Positions 20,740 through 31,671 of a stretch of DNA of 64,000 nt are shown here, in pieces; position 1 is the stretch's first letter; each line of letters begins with the position of its first letter. Under the pieces are notes generated by a model, which worked only from the letters and a program-made list of their open reading frames with translations, was not told the origin of the DNA and searched no databases. Position numbers and translations under genes: made by a program. The stretch spans positions 3,410,001 through 3,474,000 of the forward strand of contig JANFAH010000002.1 of assembly GCA_024663395.1 (NCBI GenBank), written 5' to 3'. Source of the stretch: Pisolithus tinctorius (Eukaryota > Basidiomycota > Agaricomycetes > Boletales > Pisolithaceae).

Positions 20740-23639
20740 CCATGACAGATGAAGAGAAGGAGGAACAGTACCTCAACTCCTTCTGCACCAAGATCATCAT
20801 GCTCACAAGTGGAAAACAACTTGATTCCCATGTGGCCCTGCAGTTGCTCTGTGCCAGTGCCATCTTGAGGCAGGATGTAGTTGCTGAGGATGGTCCTGAA
20901 GGTGATCATGAACAACATAAGTATAATTTTGACTCCATGATGTCCCCCCCTCCTGATATTGCCATTAGCCATCCTCCCCACTGCCACACCTGCAGATGTG
21001 AGTGCAAGCCCTGACCTTCCAAGAACTCCCATGGACAGTGAAGAAGATGAACAAGTGATCAAAAATGCCATGAGCTCTGTTGGCCTGGATGATGTTGCCA
21101 CTGATGATGAAGACAATGAAGGTAACTTTGTCACTTGTATATTGCATTGTATAGAATTGACTGTATGATATAGCCAACCAACAGTTGCATGGCGCTATTA
21201 GGGCGGATGGTAATGCTAAGCATGACTTGTCATCAGGTAGTGTCACTTGATTAAACATACTCTTTTTGTAACTCATACCTATATCAACAGAAAGTTCAGC
21301 TGAAGACAAAGACAGTGACTGGGAAGCTGATGAGAGGCATCTTCTCAAGCTCGAACAATTGCAACAGGAGATACTTGCTGGAAACTATGACCTTGACCAT
21401 CATGCAGCCACCCCACCCCTAGAATTTCCATCATCTTTGGAAGATGACAAAGATGAGGCTGTGGATGCATTTGACTTGACTGAGATTTCCCACACAAAGA
21501 CTAAGAAGAAACCTACTTGTCACCTTGCCAAGTTCACTGGAGTGTCTCCTGTGGGGCTGGACAATGAGGAGAATCCATGTGATGCTGAACAAAGCTCACA
21601 AAGTTTCAAACATGGTAGGCTCCCCTTGGAGGCAATAAGAAAGGCTCAAGCACTTGGTATGAAAACCACCCAGGAGGCCCATGCCATTGCAATGCAATAT
21701 GGCAAAACACTTACATCAATTATGGCTGCTGCTGGCCTTACTACCAAGGCAATGAGGGCCAAGTTGGTTTGGAATATGCACCAAGCATGGTATGCACATA
21801 CCAATCCAAAAACATCAGAGGGTTAGTGACTTACTTGTCGTCAATTTCTGTTAAATGCTAACTTAATTACAGAGGACATGCAGAGTTACTACAGCCGCCA
21901 CATGCTGCATTATGGTGCTCACAAAGATGAAGAAGAATATCTGGAACTTTGGGATGAAATTTGTGAGTACTGGAAGGAGAGTGTAAGTGGGACAAAGGAT
22001 ATGAGCTCCAAGGCAATGGTAGGGCATGTGATGACCTGTAGAGATTCGTTCACACAAGCTGTAAGTATCCCTGTGTTATCATTTATTCATGGGATTAAAT
22101 CCTTATGCAGGCACAGACATGGTGTAATGTCAAGGACATCCATGTATTTGGATGTGTAATCTAAATCTATGGTGGCAATGATGAAGCTGCCTGCCAGGCT
22201 CAGGGCATCTTTGCTGGCTCTCCAATATGTATGGAGCTAGCAAGTGAGAGGCAGACAGATGTCACAAGGCTGCTAGATTACCTGGCCACAATCGTGAAGT
22301 AAGTACAATTTATTGTGGCTATGATTATCCTTGCCATATCTCATTTTACTCTAGATATAAAATCCTTGATCCTGGTGTTTCAGTTGCATTACCTGACTTT
22401 GGGGCTCTATTGCAAACAACATATGACCCAGTTTTCATGTTGAAATCCCAAGAATCCAGGCGTGATTGTAATCACTGAGTTCTGCCTCAGGTCTTCTTGC
22501 ACAAACTACATAAGTGCTGGCCATGTATCAATGACTGAGCTGCTACCACATCTTCCTCACAGATGAAGTGGGTATCATGAGTGCACAGAGGAACATCCCA
22601 TGGAAGTCTTTACTCAACCTTCTCTATATGCACCAGTACACCATTGTTAATTGGCCTGCTGCTGTCCCCACTGTTGGCCTGGATTTCAATATCAAGGGCC
22701 TCAGTGCTGACGAGCTCCATGCCTTGACTGTCCCTTTTCTAAAGGAACAAATGGGTGCTGACTTCCATTCTGAGGTTCATGTAGAGGATGAGGGTGATGA
22801 TTCCTTGGTGCCAGTACCCATGGCATCATTTGATCTCAGGGAGTGGACACCTGGTGAGTTTGAAAAATTCTACATAATCATATGGACTCTGACTCAAATA
22901 ATCCAGAGCAGAAGGAGCTATTTAAGATAGTTAGCCCAGAGATGTTTGAAATCCCACTGCTAGTAAATACATTTAATCGACCCCTTTGTATTCTTTTGGA
23001 TTCACAAGCCTTCATTAAAGCAATCCTGAAAAGCATGGGCCCCTCTGACTCAGAAAGGACACCCTCACCACTTCCTCCATCATCACCCCCTGTTGAAGAT
23101 TCACCACAGTCACTCATATGTGGTAGTATGGGAATGAATGCACCTGCAGACTATCATCATTCCACTCCCCCCTCCTCACCCACAACTGATGTGCCACAAC
23201 AGGTGCCTGCATGAGGCCATGCACTAGCCAATGTGCTGGGGGTTCGCCATGTGCATCATCACTCTCCAGTAGGCCAGCATTCTCTTTGCCATTCCACAGT
23301 GCCAGATGAAGAGTCACACCATGTGCATCATCACTCTCCAGTAGGCCGGTGTTCACTTCACCATTCCACATCCCCAGATGAAGAGTCACAGCAGCTCCCT
23401 GTGTGAGGTGTCTGGCACACATGTCATGCCAATCAAGCAGCATCCCACCCATCTACATCTTATAGTACTAGGCACTCCCACAGTTGCTCTCAGACTCCAC
23501 ATCCTCGACACTGCACCCAGCAGGCATCTCACAAGTGTCATAGGGAATATCAAGTGAATTCAAGCGATGATGATTTGCCACACTCACAACAGAGAACCCA
23601 CTGCAGGAATATCCACATTGTTGTGTTCTGCATTTTGTA
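20740..23639 (+). pseudogene. KDZ companion gene 2, multi-exon uncharacterised protein
   Basis: Plus-strand gene with at least six introns. The first recognisable exon starts at the ATG at 20,740 (MTDEEKEEQYLNSFCTKII). An acidic part (SSVGLDDVATDDEDNE) is followed by introns with GTAACT/CAACAG (21,121-21,291), a border ending TTACAG (21,871), GTAAGT/ATGCAG (22,060-22,109) and GTAAGT/CTCTAG (22,299-22,353). Conserved blocks: GRLPLEAIRKAQALGMKTTQ, LTTKAMRAKLVWNMHQAWYA, SSKAMVGHVMTCRDSFTQA, YKILDPGVSVALPDFGAL, LLYMHQYTIVNWPAAVPTV, IPLLVNTFNRPL. The C-terminus is a His/Ser/Arg-rich tail with a 25-residue duplication (HVHHHSPVG...DEES twice) and stays open to 23,639 apart from TGA at 23,212 and 23,404. 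The function is unknown. It looks like a widespread basidiomycete repeat-associated family. Confidence 0.65.
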
Positions 23640-24244
23640 ACTAACAATTACTAGTGTTGTCCAGTATGTCTATTGGGAGCCTCCACATAAGAGGCATCAT
23701 CACCATGATTCTGACAATGAAGATCACCATGTGGTGTGGTAACCACACTAAGCAGGTAGGTCGTGTTTCACTCATTGTCTTGTATGAATCTTATGTTTGG
23801 ATGATTGCCCCTCATAGTCTTATACCATTATTCACCACCTATGCAATTATTTGGCTGACATTCCTTGTGACTCCATCTTTTGCCCTTGCCCTTTCTCACT
23901 GTGGTGCCCCATCACTGGCAGCATATCCAGACCAGTGTTATACCTTGCCACATGTTGGTCACCTATTGTTTGGTCATTCACAATTAATAATTGAACATCA
24001 TCAGATTTACCCACTGGGCCCTTTGTCTCCATTATTACTCACTTCTACATGCTAGCTACCTTCGTAGACTTGTATTATATCCTCTTGGACTGCTTTATGG
24101 ACTAGGTACCACCTGTTTGCATAATGTTGGATACCTATTTGTCCTTAGCTATAAATGATGGTGATTTTTGTGATATTGATATGAATCTGAAGGAACAAAT
24201 AAGGAACACATGCACTTGTTCAGATGTTAGGAGTGCCAGACACA
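23640..24244. other. Spacer between companion gene 2 and the 21-bp array
   Basis: Contains a short His-rich open piece near 23,680-23,740 (HKRHHHHDSDNEDHH) that may be one more exon of companion gene 2. The remainder has no coding signal. Confidence 0.4.
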
Positions 24245-25495
24245 TATGCACTTGGAGATTCCCCATTCTCACCTGGAGATTCTGCACACCCACATGGATT
24301 CCCTGAACTGACTTGGAGATTCCCCATACTAACTTGGAGAATCTCCACACCTGCTTCGAGATTCTCCCAACTGACTTGGAGATTCCCCCAACCCATTTGG
24401 AGAATCTCCACACCTGCTTGGAGATTCCCCCAACCCACTTGGAGATTCTCCACACCTGCTTGGAGATTCCCCCAACCCATTTGGAGAATCTCCACACCTG
24501 CTTAGAGATTCTCCCAACTGACTTGGAGATTCTCCACACCTGCTTGGAGATTCTCCCAACCCATTTGGAGAATCTCCACACCTGCTTGGGGATTCCCCCA
24601 ACCCACTTGGAGAATCTCCACACCTGCTTGGAGATTCCCCATGCTAACTTGGAGATTCTCCACACCTGCTTGGAGATTCCCCCAACTGACTTGGAGATTC
24701 TCCAAACCCACATGGAGATTCCCCCAACCCACATGGAGATTCCCCATGCTAACTTGGAGAATCTCCACACCTGCTTGGAGATTCCCCCAACCCACATGGA
24801 GATTCTCCACACCCACTTGGAGATTCTCCACACCTGCTTGGAGATTCCCCCAACCCATTTGGAGAATTTCCACACCTGCTTGGAGAATCTCACCTGTTTG
24901 GAGATTCTCCAAACCCACTTGGAGATTCCCCATGCTAACTTGGAGAATCTCCACACCTGCTTGGAGATTCCCCCAACTGACTTGGATATTCTCCACACCT
25001 GTTTGGAGATTCCCCCAACCCACTTGGAGATTCCCCATGCTAACTTGGAGAATCTCCACACCTGCTTGGAGATTCCCCCAACCAACTTGGAGAATCTCCA
25101 CGCCTGTTTGGAGATTCTCCCAACCTACTTGGAGATTCCCCCAACTGACTTGGAGATTCTCCACATCTGCCTGGAGATTCCCCCAACCCACTTGGAGATT
25201 CCCCATACTAACTTGGAGATTCTCCACACCTGCTTGGAGATTCCCCCAACTGACTTGGAGATTCTCCACACCTGCCTGGAGATTCTCCAAACCCACATGG
25301 AGATTCCCCCAAGCCACTTGGAGATTCCCCATACTGACATGGAGATTCTCTACACCTACTTGGGGATTCTCCCAATCCACTTGGAGATTCCTCCAACCCA
25401 TTTGGACATTCCCCATACTTACTTGGAGATTTTGCACACCTGTTTGCAGATTCTCCCACCCCACTTGGAGATTCCCCATACTAATTTGTCCCCAC
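24245..25495. repeat. 21-bp minisatellite, core TGGAGATTCTCCA, about 59 copies
   Basis: Units alternate among CTTGGAGATTCTCCACACCTG, CTTGGAGATTCCCCCAACCCA and CTTGGAGATTCCCCATACTAA-like forms, giving higher-order periods of 42-63 bp. The unit length keeps frames open: one plus-strand frame is open for 405 codons and a minus-strand frame for 353, with 7-residue repeats such as LENLHTC. Opposite frames are equally open, so this is not evidence of a protein. The core is the reverse complement of the core in the 8,540-9,066 array. It lies on the right side of the KDZ element only. Confidence 0.95.
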
Positions 25496-25796
25496 CCATT
25501 CTTGGTGGATTTCCCCAATCTGCACAATAGTTGGGTGAACAGTGGAACCAATGGAGCTGACAAGCTGACCTATACTTCCAATGTACAAATGTTCTCCACA
25601 CCATAATGGATACCAGCAATGCCTATGGCTGGTTCACATGTCTCCAGACTAACCTGGGGAATTCCCCACACCTCCATGGAGTGATTGTTCTCTCACAGTC
25701 AGATATATGGGCTCTTCTCCAACAAGTCACTGCACTCAGTCCACATCAATGGGGTTGTTAGAATCCATCATTGCTACTAGGTACATTGAAGCACTA
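25496..25796. other. Spacer between the two right-hand KDZ arrays
   Basis: No gene or repeat recognised, apart from stray CTGGGGAATTCCCCACACC-type units near 25,655 that resemble the 21-bp array. Confidence 0.4.
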
Positions 25797-26510
25797 TTTC
25801 TCCTGGAGCAAGTTTCATTTGCATCCTTTTTATCATGGAAAATGTCACATTGTGGCCCTATTTCACCTGGAGAAAGCTTCATTTGGGTCCTTTTTAGCAT
25901 GGAGAATGTCCCATTGAAGTCCAATTTCAACTGGAGAAAGCTTCATTTGGGTCATTTTTAGCATGGAGAATGTCCCATTGAGGCCCAATTTCAACTGGAG
26001 AAAGCTTCATTTGGGCCCTTTTTGGCATGGAGAACCCCCTACTGAGGCCCTATTTTGGCTGGGGAAAGCTTCATTTGGGTCCTTTTTAGCATGGAGAATG
26101 TCCCATTGAGGTCCAATTTCAAACTGGAGAAAGCTTCATTTGGGTCCTTTTTAGCATGGACAATGTCCCATTGTGGTCTGAGGTCCAATTTCAAACTGGA
26201 GAAAGCTTCATTTGGGTCCTTTTTAGCATGGAGAATGTCCCATTGTGGTCCAATTTCAACTGGAGAAAGCTTCATTTGGGTACTTTTTGGCATGGAGAAT
26301 CCCCTACTGAGGCCCTATTTTGGCTGGGGAAAGCTTCATTTGGGTCCTTTTTAGCATGGAGAATGTCCCATTGTGGTCCAATTTCAACTGGAGAAAGCTT
26401 CATTTGGGTCCTTTTTGGCATGGAGAATCCCCTACTGAGGCCCTATTTTGGCTGGGGAAAGCTTCATTTGGGTCCTTTTTAGCATGGAGAATGTCCCATT
26501 GAGGCCCAAT
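25797..26510 (-). repeat. Right subterminal 63-bp tandem repeat, about 11 copies
   Basis: Units such as GGAGAAAGCTTCATTTGGGT, CCTTTTTAGCATGGAGAATG and TCCCATTGAGGTCCAATTTC. Reverse complement of the array at 10,741-11,070, with about twice as many copies. Two sub-types alternate (AGAATGTCCCATTG and AGAATCCCCTACTG). Part of the mirrored end structure of the KDZ transposon. Confidence 0.9.
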
Positions 26511-26759
26511 TTCAGCTGGAAAAAGGTCCATCTGGACCCATCACCCTGACATATTCAGGATAATGTATATTAATTATGGAAAAATCCTTTCTCCCACCTC
26601 TATAAAATGGCAGGTGTGGAGAATCCCCAAGCATGGTGCTGGAGAAAAGATTTTCCCCACCAGTGGCTAGGGATACCTGACCTGTTGAGACCTCATAAGT
26701 ATATACATCTGTAGAAATATGTAGACCTAATAGGTCTCCAAAGGGGGTTGACTGAAGTG
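26511..26759 (-). repeat. Right terminal inverted repeat of the KDZ transposon
   Basis: Reverse complement of 10,465-10,740. Terminates GGGGGTTGACTGAAGTG at 26,759, followed by the target duplication GGTCACA (26,760-26,766). Contains a TATAAAATGG box near 26,600 in plus orientation. Confidence 0.9.
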
Positions 26760-26767
26760 GGTCACAC

Positions 26768-29713
26768 TCAGGGAAGACCAAGATGTTAGGGTGGTAACCC
26801 TTATTGGCAAAGAAGGGTGACACCCTGGTTGCAGCACTGGGTGCATTGTTGTAGGCAAACTCAGCTAATGGTAGTAACTCAGCCCAGTTATCCTGTTGGT
26901 GGTTACAGTAGACCTGGAGATACTGTTTGAGGGTCTGATTGGTACACTCTGTCTGACCATCCCCCTCTGGGTGATACCCAGAGGTGAAGTGTAGACACAT
27001 GTCTAGAGCCTTACCAAGAGACCAGAAGAAGTGGGATACAAATTCTGATCCCCAGTCTGAGGTTACATGGGCCAGTACACCATGCTTGGAGAACATGTGC
27101 ATCAGGAAGAGCTTGGCAAGCTCAGGGGCTGTGATGGTGTTGTGAGTAGGTATGAAGATGGCTTGCTTTGAAAGCCAGTCAACCACAACAAGAATGGCAA
27201 TAAAGCTTCTTGAGGCCAGGAGTTGCTCTATGAAATCCATCAAGATGGAATTCCATGGCTTCTCTGGCACAGGGAGTTGCTTGAGCAGGCTGTAAGGCTG
27301 GTGGCAGGGTACCTTAGCCTGGGTGCAGGTAGTACAGGACTGGACATAGTCCTTGACAAATGTCCTTAGGCTGGGCCAAGTGTATTCATGCCAGATGAGC
27401 TCTAGAGTTCTATTTTGGCTGAAGTGGCCAGACAAGGGGTGGTCATGCTTGAACCTCAAGACACAAAGATGAAGGTCATTAGAGTCTGGTACATAGATTC
27501 TTCCATCTAGGCAGAGGAAGCTGGTGTCATCAACTGACCACTGGGAATCTGATGTATCTGAGAACTGGACTTGGGTGACTGGGTCTGAGGGTAGAGCCAA
27601 GAGGATATCATTATGAAGTTTCTCCATGTCCATCAGTGCAACAGCACATTGGACCAGGTACTCAAGGTGGGTGGTGCACAGGGAGGTGGCTAGTTGTTCC
27701 TGTACAAAGACTGGTCTGAGGTTCTGTGGGTTGACCCAGGCATAGTTGCTATCCCCCTCTTTTGGGTAGATGTCCCATCATCTAGTTAGGGTGTCAGGCT
27801 TAGCACTGAGTTTTCTGGGTCTGAACTGGATAACCATATTGAACTGTGACAAAAAACTCAGACCAGCATACCTGGCACCAGGTCAGTACCTTTGAGGTGG
27901 AGAAGTACTCCAGGTGCTTGTGATTGGTGACAACATCAACCAGTACTGCAGATCCTTCCAAGTAGTGCCACCATGTTCAGAATGCCTCAAAGATTGCAAG
28001 TAATTCCTTATCATGTGTGTCATAATTTAGCTCCAGGGCTGTCAGTGTATAAGAGTAGAATGTGACCAGCCAGATTTGGCCATCACCACCAGTGATGGAC
28101 AAATACTGGCAATTGCATAGTCAGAAGCATCAGTCTTGACAGTAACAGGAGCATCCAGGGAAAAATGAGTGAGGACCAGGGCAGAGATGAAGGCCTGCTT
28201 GAGTTTATTGAAAGTCCAGTGGCACTCCTCAGAAAAATTCCAGGGAGCACATTTGCATGTCAACCAGGTTAGAGGTACCACTAAGTCCAAGTAGTTAAAA
28301 ATACTGGCAATAGAAATTGGCAAAGCCCAGGAAGGACTGAATGTCCATTACCTCCCAGGGCTCAGGTCAGTCACAAATGGCTTTGACCTTTTCTGAGGAC
28401 ATGGTAAGGCCAGTCAGGGACAAGTGGTAGCCCAGGTATTCCACAGAGTTGAAGTGAAACTCACACTTCTCCAGTTTGGCAAACAGGCCATGCAACTGGA
28501 GCTGGCAAAGAACCTCCTGGACATGCTGCTTGTGAGAAGACTCATCTCTGGAGTAGATCAGGATGTCATTGAGGTAGACAACAATGCAGACATCTAGTAT
28601 ATCTGCAAAGATTGAATTGACAAACTGCTGGAAGGTGGCTGGGGCATTGGTAAGACCAAAAGGCATCACCAACCACTCATATGACCCATAGCACATTCTG
28701 AAGGCTGTTTTCCACTCATCACTGGGGGCAATCCAGATGAGGTGGTGTGCATGCCTCAGGTCAATTTTAGTGTATATTTTGGCATGACTAGGGGAGTCAA
28801 GGAGATCAGATATCAGTGGTAAGGGATACTGGTCTTTCTTGGTGAGCTTGTTAAGGCCCTGGAAGTCAACACATAACCAGAGTGAGCTGTCCTTCTTCTT
28901 TACAAAAATGACTAGTGCAGCATAGGGGGAAGAAGTGGGCTGGATGAATCTGGTAGTCAGGTTTTCATCAATGAAAGCCTGGGGAGCTTGCAGCTTGACC
29001 AGGGATAGTGAGTAGATAGTTCTAATGGGTGGTGTAGTACCCTCTTCCAGTTCAATCTTGAGGTCATACTCCCAGTGTGGAGGGAGAGTAGATGCCTCAG
29101 CTTTGCTAAAGATGTCAGCAAAGTCATGATAGTCCTCTGGTACACCAGCCAAGTCTGGTGGAGGGCTGGTAGAGGCAGACCAGGCTAGGACTGGGTCCAG
29201 TGGGTGTAGGTGAAGCTGGAATTGGGTAGATCCCTCTAGCTTGCAAGTGCATACATACACAGCTGCATTGATCAGGGTGATAGGGGGAGCTTTCAGGGGG
29301 GTGTGAACCAGTGAGTTGACAGACAGTACAGATGGTGCAGGGCCAGGGTTGGGTTGGTCAGGTAGACTGGGATTGGGAAGACTGGTTAGGACTGGTATTG
29401 CAGGGGGTGTTGATGGGGTTGGAATTCCTCCTGTAGATGTCCAGGAAGTTAGACTGCTCAATACCCAATCAATCAACAGATTGTAGCAGGTGAGCCAGTC
29501 ATGTCCAAGGACTATCTTACATTCAGAATCCAACAGGGCTAAAAACAGGGTTACTGGGGTGACATTGCCAGTCACAAATTGAACTGAAAGATCTACTGCT
29601 TGGGTGATAACAAAACTTGATGACCCATCAAAGAGCTGGAGTTGGATAGGGGACATGGAGTAAGGGGCAAACAAGTGTTGATTAACAAATTCTCTATCTA
29701 TAAAGCTATGCAT
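26768..29713 (-). pseudogene. Gypsy pol (family B): protease end, RT, RNase H, integrase
   Basis: Reads from 29,713: FIDREFVNQHLFAPYSM and the protease flap IVLGHDWLTCYN, then RT with KKKDSSLWLCVDFQGLNKL, KTAFRMCYGSYEWLVMPFGL and the catalytic box VVYLNDILIYS (Asn in place of the first Asp). RNase H follows: VKTDASDYAIA near 28,130. Integrase: zinc-binding HPLSGHFSQ...CTTCTQAK, core ILMDFIEQLL, VTSDWGSEFVS and GYHPEGDGQTE, ending PNILVFPECD at 26,768. The protease Asp is lost (TSGSMHS). Frameshifts at about 28,000-28,330 and 27,640-27,900. The KDZ transposon interrupts it at 26,760; the C-terminus is at 9,886-10,464. Confidence 0.9.
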
Positions 29714-29879
29714 GGAACCACTAGTGTATGAAGCCAGGGCAAATTGTGACTGATAATAGAAACATGGGGAGTCAATGAATTGGGATTAGAAAGAGCAGAC
29801 ATGTTGAGATGAGCCTCTGTGAGTGCACATCTGGAGTCAACACAGCTCTCAGTCTGTGCAGAGTCCTGAGAGCTGCTAC

Positions 29880-31250
29880 CTATTTTTTTGCCTTGGGGGC
29901 AGAGCCCAAGGTTGAAGCCAGTGTTGCCTCAGAGGTGGCCACAGTGCAAGCTTTGGCTTTCCTGGCTTTCTTGGGACACTTATCTGCAAAATGTCTGGTG
30001 CCCCCACAAAACATGCAGAGGTTGTTGTCTTTACAATGCTTGTGCTCCTCCAGTGTCAGCTTGCCATCCTTGCCCAGTTTGCTTGAGTCTGGCTTGGGTG
30101 TGTTAGAGCCAGTCTGACTGGTTGAGGTGGGTTTGGACTGAGTTTGGCTACTGGAGTTGCTATTCCCAGAATTACTGCCAGTCTTGGATTTCTCTTGACT
30201 GGGCTTGGACTGAGAGTTGTGGCCAGGGTTGGGAGCTGACTTGTTACCAGAGGACAACCCCTGGTGCTTACTGGACCACTGAACCTCCTCCTTATGTTCC
30301 CAGTAGTGTGTGTCAATCTCCTGGGCTAGGTGGTGAAGTTCATGCAGGGTCCTGGGTTTGCCAACCCAGCAGACCTTGTCTTTAATGCAATCTGGGAGAC
30401 CAGTGTAGAAAAAGTGGTGCAGGGTGCCATCACCACATCCCTGGACTTGAGAGGCCAACCAGTTGAATTCAACTATGTACTTGTTGACCTGGTGATTCTC
30501 TTTCATTTGCAGGTGGTCTAGCTGGCTTTCAGTGTCAGCCACTGGGTCATGAGGCCCAAAGGTAGTCTGGAGCTCTATGACAAACTCCTTCCAAGAATCC
30601 ATCCAGTAAGGCTGGTCCTCTGGGTCTTCAGTCCCAAGTAGGTCCAGTTCAAACCACTTGAGTGCCATTCCTTTCAGGAATGACTGTGTGAAGGTGACCT
30701 TGGCTTGATCACTTCAAAAGGCCTGGGGCTGGTCCCAGAGGTTAAGTTTGCATTGGATGAGGAATGTGCACAGCTTCTTTGGGTCTGTCCCATCGAAGGC
30801 ATCCAGTTCATGCAGCTTGGTCCTAGAAGATGATTCAGGGTTGGTATGAGCACTTCATGCAAGCAGTTCTATGGCTTTAGTGAGATTGTCAAGCACAGTT
30901 ACACCAGGCTTGACATCATCTTTGGGGAGAGGTTCTTCATCATCATTATCTGGGTCATCTCCCAGCCTGTTGTCACCAGGACCATCATCACTGGGATCAT
31001 CACCACTGGGATTAAAGTCATCTGGTTTGTCCAGGTCCAGTTCATCATCTGGATCATTAGTAGGTGCAGGAGGTTGATTAGGGGTGGGTGTAGTAGACTT
31101 GAAGGCTGAGAAGCCCCTGAAGTTATTGACTTCACTGGGTGACCTTCTGGCTGTCCCTTAGGACACCAGGGCAGTGGCATGGCACAAGTCAACAGCTGAG
31201 GCAGATTCTGTATTGGTGGTAGCATGTACCCATGCTGCTTGGGTTCTAGT
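29880..31250 (-). pseudogene. Gypsy gag with zinc knuckle (family B)
   Basis: N-terminal part (AAWVHATTNTESASA... and an Asp-rich linker) runs from about 31,250 with stops near 31,160, 30,855 and 30,716. The core from 30,668 is open: MALKWFELDLLGTEDPED, DSWKEFVIELQTTFGPHD, VNKYIVEFNWLASQV, then a Ser/Asn/Gln-rich linker and the knuckle CMFCGGTRHFADKC (the second Gly of the usual G-H pair is Arg). It ends SAPKAKK and UAG at 29,880-29,882, preceded by seven A (29,883-29,889), the same slippery arrangement as in family C. The gag initiator is not certain because the 5' end is mutated. Confidence 0.85.
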
Positions 31251-31329
31251 CTGGGTAGGTATGCCAAGGATGTGTTGCTGAGGTTTGGACAGAAGGGTAG
31301 TGACCCACACAAGTGTGAGTCTGAATTAC

Positions 31330-31671
31330 TGTTAAGTCCAGGTTGTCACCAGTCCAAAGCTGGTCCAGAGTCCAGTTGGAGGTCAGAGGGGAATGGGAAT
31401 ATGAGATACCATATATGGTTTGGACTATTGGACTTAGCAACTGGGTAGCAGCACTATTCCCTTGCATGGACCATAGTCTGGTTGAGAGACAGAAGACAGA
31501 GGGGACCAGGTTAGAAGAGACTAATTTGATTTCAGACTGAGGCTAAACAAATGTTCCTATAGCTTAAATACTAAAGGTAAACTATGTGTAATGGAGCACC
31601 AGAAACTGGTTTGCACCAGTACAGTGATGATGGTAAACAGATTGGTAAGTAAGATGTTACAAAGAATATTA
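31330..31671 (-). mobile_element. Family-B LTR, 5' LTR of the KDZ-split element, truncated
   Basis: Minus strand ends GGACTTAACA at 31,330, followed by GT and a primer-binding site with one change (AATTCAGACT). It matches the LTR at 34,083-34,650 up to about 31,671, where family-E pol begins. The missing 5' third was lost in that junction. Confidence 0.8.

Larger units (their letters stand above)
10465..26759. mobile_element. KDZ-type DNA transposon, 16,295 bp, nested in gypsy pol
   Basis: Ends are inverted: CACTTCAGTCAACCCCC at 10,465 and its reverse complement ending at 26,759, extending about 270 bp inward before entering mirrored minisatellites. GGTCACA(C) lies directly on both sides (10,458-10,464 and 26,760-26,766). 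Deleting the element plus one copy restores the gypsy reading frame through VFPECD/LTSNQ. Inside are a KDZ transposase gene (minus), an intron-bearing companion gene (minus), another (plus), and subterminal repeat arrays. KDZ (Kyakuja-Dileera-Zisupton) transposons are known as large elements expanded in basidiomycetes. This copy is CpG-poor with several stops, so it is old and inactive. Confidence 0.9.

Noticed and set aside
24313..25530. A 405-codon plus-strand ORF (and 316-, 321- and 353-codon ORFs overlapping it) as repetitive proteins
   Set aside because: All are read-through of the 21-bp minisatellite; both strands and several frames are equally open and no start context or flanking exon exists.
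10465..26759. TET/JBP dioxygenase gene carried by the KDZ element
   Set aside because: Looked for because KDZ elements are linked to TET/JBP genes in fungi; no HxD iron-binding context or recognisable domain found on either strand.
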